Assembly (NCBI RefSeq): GCF_022682495.2
Contig: NC_071391.1
Span: forward strand, 107,677,195-107,741,194
Direction of reading: 5' to 3'
Length of the DNA stretch: 64,000 nucleotides
From: Desmodus rotundus
Taxonomy: Eukaryota > Chordata > Mammalia > Chiroptera > Phyllostomidae
The position numbers and the translations under genes were made by a program. This document shows, one piece after another, positions 54,371-64,000 of the stretch. The first letter of the stretch is position 1. Each line of letters starts with the position of its first letter. The notes beneath the pieces were generated by a model. It ran no database searches and had not been told where the DNA came from. It was given only the letters and a program-made list of their open reading frames with translations.

Positions 54371-55420
54371 GAAAACAAGCAATAACAACAAAATTTGTTG
54401 ATAAGGTGGGCTCTCTCTTGTACCTCACTTGAAAATCACCATTCTGTATTTTTTCCTCTTGAGTGTAACTCTCATGCTTTCTTCCAAATGGTGATGGAGA
54501 AGAGTCACCTCACTTTTTTGTCATTCTCCTGGCTTTGGGTTACTTTTCCTTTGTATCTAAAAATGTGCACAACTTCTCTTTAACTTGTAGAAAGCTTCCC
54601 TTTAGCTTGTAGAAAGTGTTTTCTTGATGCTGCTGCCTATTGAACATAAAATCCCATGTCTTCTTCCTTCTCTTGAGCTTCCTTTGTAATGGTGTGTATC
54701 AGTTGGCCAAATCCTCCCCATCTATTCCTTCTTAAAGTTTCCAGAAACCTGTGCTATTCCTCACTACTCTAAAAAACTTATCTTCTCAAAGATGAGGAGG
54801 GACTTCTTTCAAGCCAACACAGTTGGTAGGTAGAAGGGGCAACACGGTCAAGAAAAAGCTTTTCAAGAATTAATAGGGCCTATGCACAATTCTCTGTAAC
54901 CCTATTTTTCTCAGACTTTGCAGTTCGTTGCTGAGGGGTTTCTCCCCAAATGTATTCCTTGGACATCTTTGCTTCGCTCCGCACACTCCATCTCAGAGGG
55001 CTTAGCCATTTCAGGAACTGACCCACCACTCCTACGCTTCTGACTGACTTATTCAGTCTTTCTTGGCATTCAGGATTCAGCCTCAAACTTCAGCTGCCTC
55101 CTGGATAGTTGCTTTGGATATTTGTTCCGTCCAGGTCTTTCTTTGAGGAGATAATCAGGAAAAAATATGCTTTCTTTAACACCTAAAAAGAGAACTTGGT
55201 TTGTTCAAGTTCTGTGCTATAAAGTTCCTACTTTACTGGTAAAGAAGATGGCTTTATGATCCTATCAATTAAACAGATCCTTGGATCGTTAACTAATCAG
55301 ACTGAGATGAATGTCTTGAATAAAATTTAAGTATGCTTTACTGGAAAAGTGACAGTCCTATTTTCCTGCTGTTCAACATAGAATCAAGGAGTCCCTTTTC
55401 AAAAGTATTTTGCTCTAGAA
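54371..55420. other. Intron, no named feature
   Basis: Nothing assignable. The open frame on the minus strand at 54880-55086 has no recognisable similarity. Confidence 0.35.
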
Positions 55421-55619
55421 CAGAGGTGTCCACACCATGGCTTGTGGGCTGCATGCAGCCCAGGATGGCTACGACTGTGGCCCAACACAAAGTCGTAAAT
55501 GTACTTAAAACCCTTTTTTTGCTCATCAGTTTTCATTAGTGTTTGTGTATTTAATGTGTGACCCAAGACAACTCATTCTTCCAGCATAGCCCAGAGATGC
55601 CAAAAGGTTGGATCCCCTG
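55421..55619 (+). mobile_element. Non-autonomous hAT element (~199 bp)
   Basis: The ends CAGAGGTGTCCACACC and (reverse complement) CAGGGGATCCAACCTT are hAT-type CAGRGG termini. The interior has GGCTGCATGCAGCCCAGGAT and GTGTGACCCAAGACAACTCA. I see no convincing 8-bp duplication, so it is older or rearranged. Confidence 0.65.
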
Positions 55620-55969
55620 CAAACTGCCTCTGTTCATCTGAAATGTAACTTAGGCTCCAAGACTTCTACTCATTTTTAAAAGCATGTGTGTCTCATTTGA
55701 GAGAATCATTTGTAGAGAGAGAATTGCATGGACCTTGAGGTAGGTCATAAATTGTCCTGTTTCTGTTCATTTTGGATATAACTCAAAGTACATTTAGTAA
55801 GGTTCTAAAAAATTATTTCTCCACCTGGAATTAATTCGATTTTCCAAAACAATAAGATCTCAATGTGATTTGTTATTTGAAATAGCAGCTCTGTTGTACC
55901 TCACAGTGACTGAAAATGCTTCTGTTGCTCTTTAAACCAGTCTTCCAAGACTAACATTGCAGAAACATG

Positions 55970-56230
55970 ATTTCTGTCATGAGACCTTTCTGCTCAAGAA
56001 CTTCGAATAGCCTCCTGTTGCTTGTATCATTAAGTCCAAATCATTCTGCCCGGTGTTTGTGGGACTCCTCTCCTGTCTCATACCAGTTTCTTCCCTGTGC
56101 ACACAAATCTTCCTGTTTAGTCAGGCTGGTTTCTTTATCATATCCATCTTAGGCTGTGTTTGAACACACACATGCCTTTGTTCACCCTGTTCTCTCTTTC
56201 CATCTCTTTCTGATTTCTACAGTGAGAGAG
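55970..56230 (+). repeat. L2 LINE relic
   Basis: CTGCTCAAGAACTTCGAATA, GCCTCCTGTTGCTTGTATCA and TAAGTCCAAATCATTCTGCC match the L2 3' consensus order. Confidence 0.6.
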
Positions 56231-56597
56231 TAATTCCTTACTTGCTCTAAGGTAGCAGGATAAATTAGATAAGCTCACATGGCTCTATGCAAATCTAAGT
56301 TCTCTTGTTTTCATTATTATATAACTTTGTTATGATTTCAACATATTTATTGGATGAAGGTAAGTAAGAAAGTGCCTGCAAAGACATTAGCCATTTCCTG
56401 ACTTCACATTTATAAACTCTATCTGTTTGATGATGGTTTAGATCTGACCTAAACCAGAGAAGAGGAATGGCTTGCTTTGCTTCTCATATGATTAACCAGA
56501 AATGGTAAAATACCTAACAAGAAACTACTTTTTACCTAGAAAATTAGACAAAGGCATAGCTAAGAAGAATCTTCCAAGTGTCTTCGATAAGAGAGTG

Positions 56598-56850
56598 CTC
56601 TAGGGCCCACGGTTCTCAAGGTATGGGCCTTGAAACAGCAGCACGTGGGAAGTGCAAACTCCTAGGCTGTACTCCGGACCTACTGCTGCTCTAGGTGTGT
56701 GGTGTGCTAAGCTGATTGAATGTTAGTATCACTGGGTGTGTTTTAAAGAAATACTGTTGGTTAGGCTCCACCACAAACCAATTAAATCTCTTGGAGTAGG
56801 GCCTAGATAATTCTAATTAGCGGCTAAGGCAGAGAACCATGGCTCTAGGT
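56598..56850 (+). mobile_element. MER5-type hAT relic(s)
   Basis: CCCACGGTTCTCAAGGTATG, GAAGTGCAAACTCCTAGGCT and GAGAACCATGGCTCTAGG bracket a MER5-like element, with an extra internal stretch. Confidence 0.6.
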
Positions 56851-57107
56851 TCTTCAAGTTTTTATATGAAATTAAGCCATACCTATTAAATTGTCATAGC
56901 CCCAGACATAACAGACTTAGGAACTATCTGAGAAGCAACTTGATTACTTAAAAAGTAATATGGCCCAAGCCTAGTGTAGATGTTTATATGGTTCTACCAC
57001 CCCAAGTCACATAATTATTTTTCACAGAATCCTAATTATAGCAGATATCTCAAAAGGAAGGTTTCCTTGGTTATACAGGACAGAAATGTGTAATTAGCAT
57101 TATTTAA

Positions 57108-57300
57108 CTCATGGTGTCTTAATCCTAGCACTACTGACATTTTGGTCCAGGTAATTCTCTGTTGTGTGAGGCTGTCCTGTGTATTTTCCCTCTTGATAAT
57201 AGTAGCACCATCCTCTCCAATTATAACCAAAAATGTCTTCAGACATCTCCACATGTATCCTGAGGGAAAGGCTCTTCCAGGTCGAGAACCAGTGGTTTAA
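57108..57300 (-). mobile_element. MER20-type hAT relic
   Basis: Antisense order: CCTAGCACTACTGACATTTT, GGTAATTCTCTGTTGTGTGA, AACCAAAAATGTCTTCAGAC, GGTCGAGAACCAGTGGTTTA. This is the familiar MER20 layout. Confidence 0.75.
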
Positions 57301-57699
57301 TTTCATGTTTTTCAAATTTACATAATCACAGAAATTGTTTTATACCACCTAACTATTAATATCACTTAGATCTAATGTTCCTGGAAATGTACACCGGGAA
57401 ACAGTGAGGTAGAGGAGATGCTGTGTCCTCTTTCTTGGCTTTCTAAGGACTATAAAGATGCTTTTGGGGTTTTTTGGGGGGTGGTGGTGGGTGTACTCTG
57501 CCATACATCCTAGCTTATCCATTACATTCTAATATCTTTAAAATTGACATTGCAGAGAAAATTAAGTCATAGAATTAAAGATGGGAATATCACATATGAT
57601 TCTGAGTTTCATATCTGCAAATCACAAAACAATATCAAATAGCAAAATTCTTCATATAACTCTACCTCAATTTCCTCATCTTAAGTATAGAGAGTACCT

Positions 57700-58550
57700 T
57701 TTTAATTAAATTTATTGGGGTGACATTGGTTAGTAAGATTATAATAGTGTCAAGTGTGTAATTCTATAATACATCATCTGTACATTGCATTGTGTTCACC
57801 CCCCAAAGCCTAACCCCCTTCCGTCACCATGTATTTGGCCCCTTTATCTTCTTCAATCCCCCAACCCCCTTCCCCTCTGCTAACCATATACTGTTGGCTA
57901 TGTCTATGAGTTTTTGTTGGCTTTATTTGTTGTTTTCTGTTTTGTATTCCACTATGAGTGAAATCTTGTTTTTTCCTGTCTGAGTTAATTCACTTAGCAT
58001 CACATTCTCAAGGTCCATCCGTATTGTCGCAAGTGGCAATACTCCATCTTTTCTTATGGCCGAGTAATATTCCATTGTATATATGTGTCAAATCTTCTTT
58101 ATTCAATCATCCATTGGAGCACACTTAAGTACTTTGCAATCTTGGCCACCATAAATAATGCTGTAATAAGTATAGGGGTACATGTATCTTTATGAATAAA
58201 TGTTTTTCAAATTTTAGGGGTTAGATACTCAGAAGAGGGATTGCTGGGTTACATGGTAGCTCTATTCTTAATTTTTTGAGGAACCTTCATACTATTTTCC
58301 ATAGTGACTGCACCACTTTACATTCCCACCAGCAGTGCATGAGGGTTCCTTTCTCTCCACAACCTCTCCAACATTTGTTATTTCTTGTCTTGCTGATAAT
58401 AGCCATGTTAACAGGTATAAGGTGGTATTTCATTGTGGTTTTGGTTTGTATTTCCCTTATAGCAACTGAAATTGAGCGTCCTTTTATATATTTGTTGGCT
58501 ATTTGTATGTCTTCTTAAGAGAAATGTCAGTTCAGGTCCTCTGCCTGTTT
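57700..58550 (-). mobile_element. LINE-1 3' region (antisense), first of the pile
   Basis: GGGGTGACATTGGTTAGTAA, GCCGAGTAATATTCCATTGT, GGCCACCATAAATAATGCTG, GGGATTGCTGGGTTACATGG and TTTACATTCCCACCAGCAGT are classic antisense L1 3' sequence. It resumes at 58718-58852 after an inserted fragment. Confidence 0.85.
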
Positions 58551-58717
58551 ATTAAGAAGGGGAAGGGCCTCGTTAAAGAACAAGTATAAACGGCCCATGG
58601 GCATGAACAATAAGGTGGGGATTGACTGTGAGAGCAGGGGGATGGGTGGGGCAGAGGAGAGTAATGGGGGAAAATTGGGACAACCATAATTTAATAATAA
58701 TAACATTTTTAAATGAA
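58551..58717 (+). mobile_element. L1/HAL1 3'-tail fragment (sense) inserted in an antisense L1
   Basis: GGGGATGGGTGGGGCAGAGG, AATGGGGGAAAATTGGGACA and ACCATAATTTAATAATAATA show the sense form of the bat L1/HAL1 tail. It splits the antisense L1 on either side. Confidence 0.75.
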
Positions 58718-58852
58718 TTGTTTTTTGTTGTTATTTGAGTTCTTTATAAATTTTTAATATTAGACCCTTATCAAAGGTATTGTTTGCAAATCTTCTCCTG
58801 TTCTGTTATCTTTTTATTTTGTTAATGGTTTTTCTTATTCTTTTTTTCTTTA

Positions 58853-61385
58853 TTTTTTGTTGACACTATTACAGATGTCCCCATTTCGCCCCTCTTTGCT
58901 TGCCTCCACCCAGCCCCCCGCCTCCTTCCCTCTGGCCTTCCCACTGTTGTCTGTATCTATGAGTTATGCACTATGTTCCTTGACTAATCCCTTCACTTTC
59001 TGTCATCCAGTCCTCCCCTCCCTGACAGCTGTCAGTCTGTTCCATGTGTCCATGCTTCTGTTTCTATTTTGTTCATCAGTTTATTTTGCTCATTAGATTC
59101 CACATATAAATGAGATCATATGGTATTTATTTTTCCCTGACTGGTTTATTTCATTTAGCATAATAATCTCCAGGTCCATTCATGCTGTCACAAAAGGTAA
59201 GATCTCTATTTTATGGGCCTTGTACTAGTCCATTGTGTAAATGTACCACAGCTTTTTTATCCATTCATCTACTGATGGGCACTTAGGCTGTTTTCAGTAC
59301 TTGGCTATTGTAAATAATGCTGCTATGAACATTGGGGTGCATAGGTTCTTCTGAATAGATATTTCAGGATTCTTAGGGTATAATCCCAGCAGTGGAATTG
59401 CCGGGTCAAAAGGCAGTTCCATTTTTAGTTTTCTGAGGAAATTCCATACTATTTTCCACAGTGGCTGCAACAGTCTGCAATCCTACCAACAGTGTACTAG
59501 GGTTCCCTTTTTTCCACAAACTCGCCAGCTCTTGTTTGTTGATTTTTTAATTTCTTTCTCTTGTCTGATTGCTTTGACTAGAACTTCCAGTACTGTGATG
59601 AATAACAGCGGTGAGAGTGGGCATCCTTGTGTTGTTCCTGACCTTAGGAAAAAGCTTTCAGTTTTTCAACATTGAGTATGATATTAGCTGAGGGTCTGGC
59701 ATTTTTGGACTTTAGTATGCTGAAGTATTTTTCTCCTATACCCATTTTATTGAGAGTTTTAGTCATAAATGGATGTTGTATCCTGTCAAATGCTTTTCTG
59801 CAACTTGTGATGTGATCATATGACTTTATCTTTTATTTTCTTCATATGGTGTACCACATTGATCCATTTGTTTCTGTTGAACCATCCTCGTACCCCTGGA
59901 ATGAACCCCACTTGGCTGTGATATATTATTTTTTTAAAGATTTTATTTATTTATTTTTAGAGAGAGGGACAGGAAGAGAGAAAGAGAAGGAGAGAAACAT
60001 CAATGTGTGGTTGCCTCTTATGCACCCCCTACTGGGGATCTGGCCTGCAACCCAGGCATGTGCCCTGACTGGGAATGGAACCAACAACTCTCTGGTTCCC
60101 AGGCCAGTGTTCAATCCACTGAGCCACACCAGCCAGGGCCGATATATTATTTTTTAATGTATTGTTGTATTAGATTTTCCAGTATTTTGTTTAGAAATTT
60201 TGCATCTACATTAATCAGAAATATCTATCATTTTCTTTTTTTTATGTTTTCCTCTCCAGATTTTGGTATCATGGTAAAGTTGGCTTCATAAAATGAATTA
60301 CAAAGTGTTGCCTCCTCTTTAATTTTTTTGGAAGAGTTTGAGAAGAATAGGTATTAAATCTTCTTTGAATATTTGGTAGAATTTACTAGTAAAAATATCT
60401 GGTCTTGAACTTCTACTTTTGGGGAGATTTTTGATGATTGTTTCAATTTCATTACTGTTGATTGGTCTCCTTAGATTTTCCAGTTCTTCATGATTCCATC
60501 TAGGGAGGTTGAAACTCTAATATAGTGGATTTGGTGGTGTATAGTCTTTCATCACATTCTTGTTCAGTCCTTTGTATTTCTTTGGTGTCTTTTGTAACTT
60601 CTCTTTCATTTCTGATTTAGTTTGAGTCTTTTATCATTTTTTCCCTTGGTCTAGCCAGAGGTTTGTCAACTTTATTAATCTTTTCAAAAAACCAGCTCTT
60701 TGTTGCTTAATTTTTTATTGTCTTTTTGTTCTCTATTTCATTTAATTATGCTCTAATTTGTACTTTCTTCCTTCTGCTGACTTTGTGCTTCAATTGTTAT
60801 TCTTTTTCTAGTTCTTTAAGGTGAACTATTAGGCTGTTTCCTTGGGATTTTCTTGTTTCTTGAGGTAGGCTGTAATGATAAAACTTACCTCTTATTACCA
60901 CTTTTGCTGTATCCCCCAAATTTTGATGTCATATTGTCATTCTCATTTGTCTCTGTGTATCTCTTGCTCTCTTCTTTTATTTCTTCTTCAACCCAGTCAT
61001 TGTTTAGTAGTGTGTTGTTTAGTAGTAATCTCCACGTTTGTGATTTTTCCTGCTTTCTTTTTGCAGTAGATTTCCAATGTCAAAGCACTGTGGTTGGAAA
61101 ATATGCTTGGTATGATTTCAGTCTTCTTAAATTAGCTGAGGCTAGCTCTGTGTCCCAACATATGATCTATCCTTGAGAATGTTCCATGTATACTAGACAA
61201 TAATGTATATTCTGGCACTCTGCAATGAAAAGCTCTGTAAATATTGGTAAAGTCCATTTGGTTAAATGTGTCATTTAAAGTCAGTATTTTCTTATTAATT
61301 TTCTGTGTGGATGATCTATCCATTATTTTCAATGAGGTGTTTTGGTCTCCAATTATAGTTGTTTCTTTTTTGTGAGTTTCTCTCT
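58853..61385 (-). mobile_element. LINE-1 with 3' UTR and ORF2 (antisense), split by a VES
   Basis: The bat-type 3' tail (58853-59100) and 3' UTR are followed by ORF2 on the minus strand. Near 59625-59560 it reads [19 protein letters not shown], the reverse-transcriptase motif. The element continues past the VES at 59935-60140 to about 61385. Many stops; not functional. Confidence 0.85.
59935..60140 (-). repeat. VES SINE (antisense) nested in L1 ORF2, 15-bp TSD
   Basis: Near-consensus body from AAAGATTTTATTTATTT to CCACACCAGCCAGGGC. Identical flanks GATATATTATTTTTT occur at 59920-59934 and 60141-60155. It is a recent insertion into an already dead L1. Confidence 0.94.
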
Positions 61386-61399
61386 TTAGTTCTTTTTTT

Positions 61400-62030
61400 G
61401 GGGGGAGGGATATAACCTGTTTTTATTTTTATTTTTTATTGTTGTTCAAGTACTGTTGTTTCCATTTCCCCCCATCACTCCTCTGCCACCTGCCCCATCC
61501 CTCCCTGCCTCCCACCCTTGATCCTATCCCCTTTGGCTTTGTCCATGTGTCCTTTATGTATGTTCCCTGATGATCCTTCCCCCTTTCCTTCTCATTATCC
61601 CCCTCCTCCCTCACCTCTGGTAACTGTCAGTTTGTTCTTTATTTCAGTGTCTCTGTTTGTATTTTGTTTGCTTGTTTGTTTTGTTGCTTAGGTGCCACAT
61701 ATAGGTGAGATCATATGGTATTTGTCTTTTACCATCTGGCTTATTTCACTTAGCATAATGCTTTCCAGTTCCATTCATGCTGTCATGAAGGGTAGGAGAG
61801 TTCCTTCTTTCTTTCTGCCGAGTAGTATTCCATTGTGTAAATGTAGCAGTTTTTTGATACACTCATTTACTGATGGGCACTTAGGCTGTTTGCAGCACTT
61901 GGCTATTGTAAATGCTGCCGTGAACATTGGGGTACATAGGTCTTTTGAGTTGTACTTTTCTGAGTATTTTGTTATCGCACTGAGTTTTTTTCAGAACTGC
62001 AGTCATGAATTCTCTGTCCTTTAAATCACA
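61400..62030 (-). mobile_element. LINE-1 3' end (antisense), second insertion in the pile
   Basis: Bat tail (TTATTGTTGTTCAAGTACTG, TTTGGCTTTGTCCATGTGTC) then GATCATATGGTATTTGTCTT, GCATAATGCTTTCCAGTTCC and AGTAGTATTCCATTGTGTAA. It interrupts or abuts the preceding L1. Confidence 0.8.
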
Positions 62031-62600
62031 TTCTTCAATGTCATTAAGTTTATTTTCTGGAGATTTTTACACTTGCTTTCTGAATTACCTTATTGCTTTG
62101 GTTATTCATTGTGCTTGCTGGGTTATTTCTCTGCTTGGGCATTTGTGGTAGTGAAGTCTACTTTTTAAAAATATTCACTATTTCACTGTTTAGAAAGATA
62201 AGTAGAATTCTCTCTCGTTTTCCAGTAGGTGACACTGAAGTGCAAGTAGCTGCCCTGCTGGGGCTTCCAGGATCTCTGTGGGGTGGTGTTGCCTTGTCTG
62301 TGGAGAACGCCTTGTGTAACCCGTGAAGGTGGACCCCCTTCACTGCTTGGTCACTTCAGCCTTGGCTCACCACTCCCATGGGTTGGAAGTGGTAGGTTAT
62401 GGTTTTTCTGGCCGGTACACCCTTTCTGGTGACACCCTTCTGTAGCCAGAAGCCATGGCACTACTGCTCTGTCTGAGTTGACCCAGCTGTTTCTAACAGA
62501 CTATGCCATGATGGGTGGGGGCATGGTGGGCAGAGAGAAGGTTCACACATCCACAGTTGTGCTCTTCCTCCTGGGTTTAGCTGCACTGAGTATGTTTGAG
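62031..62600. other. Unclassified, LINE-like junction sequence
   Basis: No firm assignment. It may be the continuation of the L1 antisense pile or part of the adjoining transposon. Confidence 0.3.
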
Positions 62601-63133
62601 TATAATTTCGGGAAGCTCTTGTAATTTTTCTTAAGTTCATTAAGGTGCTCAAATGTCAGTTAAGTAACGCAGTTGTGAAGCCAATGACTATCCTTTGCTA
62701 AATCTGCAAAATTGAATCATTTGCAAAAATATTTTCCAATTCTTGACAAAATTCTTTAGTCACCAATGCACTCAGGCAAGTCTGGACAACAAAAACATGG
62801 TGCTCCTCTCGTATTGCCTCGTAGAAAGCTAAACACAGAAACTTATGTGGTGGTTTGAATTTATTAGAGTCAATTTTGATAATATGGCTTACTGCAAAAT
62901 TCATAACTGCAGAGAAATATTTACATGTTGGAGTTTTTTTGTGAATAAAACAATGTATTATTTGAACCTCAGGATTGTCCGAATAAACTCTAGATAGAAT
63001 ACACACTTTTAAGGAGTATTTCCATAATAACTCACTTGCCTTTAATATCTCATCCCCTGTAGAATTTTTATGTTCCTCCTCAGAACAAAATTCTTCTAAA
63101 CATTTCACTTCAGGGATTCTAAATAGTGTTATC
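62600..63133 (-). pseudogene. hAT-family transposase relic (ZBED/SCAND3-like)
   Basis: From 63132 the minus strand stays open to a TAG at 62698-62700. It has the hAT core pattern PEVQIIHCFIHKK (His-Cys around 62955), an I-D-S-N-KF stretch where autonomous copies have the IKSxxLNSRLF block, then YEAIREEHHVFVVQTCLS in place of the usual EMGSEHxxLLLHTEVRWLS. The expected DGAPAM and RWLSRG motifs are absent or mutated, so catalysis is lost. Sequence after the stop (HLSTLMNLRKI) looks like a decayed continuation. Alternative: a domesticated exon. Confidence 0.55.
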
Positions 63134-63879
63134 TAGCAGACAGTAGCATCTACATTCACTGATCTGCGATAAGACTTGATTTGTGTAATAATCCTTTAAT
63201 AATGTCTTGGATTATGGTAATCTTTGTCATCTCACATGGTGATCTACCAATATTATTGATTGGTTTCCTTTGCCTTTCTGGTTCCAAATAGAATTTGAAA
63301 ATCTACATAGGCTGCTAAAATTACAACTCTGTAATAGTACATCATTTTGACACTAGATATTAATTGCATGTTTTTGTACTCCAAACTTTTTGATTAAACA
63401 ATGATATAAAAACATAACTTGGTTTCATATTTTGTTCTTACACATGCCTTAAAAAGTACAAACCCTCTTCTGGGTATGGTAGATATATTTTGGTGGGGTG
63501 TTGATATACTTTGCTTGGCACTGCTGATTCATTGATAACATTTCCACACAAATAAGATATGTAGGCAAAAGAACAAGAATATTACTGTGGTTCGCAACTC
63601 CAAGTTTGAGATAATTCTAATTATACTGCCTCATTTCTAATCTGTTTCATCACTGTGTTTATCCTATAACTTATTTTCTCTCTGAGAATATTTTTCCATA
63701 GGTGCCTCTGCAGTACTATGATATAACTTATTTTCTTAATCAGAAAGAGATTGTAATACTAGGTCTGGAGATTATGGAAAATGCTTTCATGGCTCCCCAC
63801 CCCCCACACTTTTGGTGGGTAGTAAGGGCATTCTTTGATAGCGAGCTCTCTGTCTCATGGGAGTCTCATGAACACCACC
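63134..63879. other. No named feature
   Basis: AT-rich; nothing assignable. Confidence 0.4.
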
Positions 63880-64000
63880 GCTTTCATTCTGACAGGGAGT
63901 GGAGCATAGAAATGAAGAACATAGCTTCAAAAGCCAGGTTGTTTTCTTTCTTACTGTACAATCTAGGGCAAGTTACTTAACCATTTTGTGCATCACCTGT
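63880..64000 (+). repeat. MIR SINE relic, cut by the window end
   Basis: CTTCAAAAGCCAGGTTGTTT and ACAATCTAGGGCAAGTTACT-TAACC are MIR core words. Confidence 0.65.

Noticed and set aside
54880..55086. Possible additional upstream DNAH6 exon
   Set aside because: The peptide has no dynein likeness and no acceptor/donor pair in the needed phase (two-base overhang).
1..64000. CRISPR arrays, operons, phage or plasmid functions
   Set aside because: Spliced genes, SINEs and LINEs show this is vertebrate nuclear DNA. The only regular repeats are microsatellites.

Overview
The window is vertebrate nuclear DNA, almost certainly from a bat (Chiroptera). The best evidence is at least eight copies of one tRNA-derived SINE with a Pol III-type head and an A-rich tail. 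In antisense it runs from an AAAGATTTTATTTATTT start to a CCACACCAGCCAGGGC end, which is the VES family of bats. LINE-1/HAL1 elements with the polypyrimidine-rich 3' tail I associate with bats, small hAT and mariner elements, and old MIR, L2 and MER repeats fill most of the rest. There are no operons, CRISPR arrays, phage or plasmid features.

The one cellular gene is on the minus strand. Between 52074 and 144 I reconstructed 23 consecutive coding exons of an axonemal inner-arm dynein heavy chain, best matched to DNAH6. All 23 have AG/GT splice sites. Their phases join without conflict into 1,139 uninterrupted codons after a split first codon. They cover the divergent N-terminal tail and most of the linker, and the window ends before AAA1. 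The first coding exons (above 52074) and the whole motor ring, stalk and C-terminus (below 144) lie outside. Two introns are very short (82 and 83 bp) and one exon is only 33 bp.

Layout, low to high: 1-2043 exons 23-21; 2044-12950 exons 20-16 with a mariner MITE, L2/MIR relics and two VES copies; 12951-17166 an intron filled with L1/HAL1 relics; 17167-24733 exons 15-12 with L1 ORF2 pieces and a VES nested in an L1; 24734-36018 exons 11-9 with a nearly intact 1.9-kb HAL1-type element (30928-32816) and a tail-to-tail VES pair (35008-35385); 36019-45937 exons 8-2; 45938-51806 a 5.9-kb intron with a 251-bp hAT MITE and a long L1 ORF2 remnant; 51807-52074 exon 1 of this set; 52075-64000 no recognisable exon, with a dense nested L1 pile (57.7-62.0 kb) and a hAT transposase relic (62.6-63.1 kb).

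I found no undescribed biological system. The observations most worth checking are the HAL1-type element with one internal stop, the two MITEs with clear target duplications, the inverted VES pair, the frame-neutral 33-bp exon, and the open hAT transposase relic.
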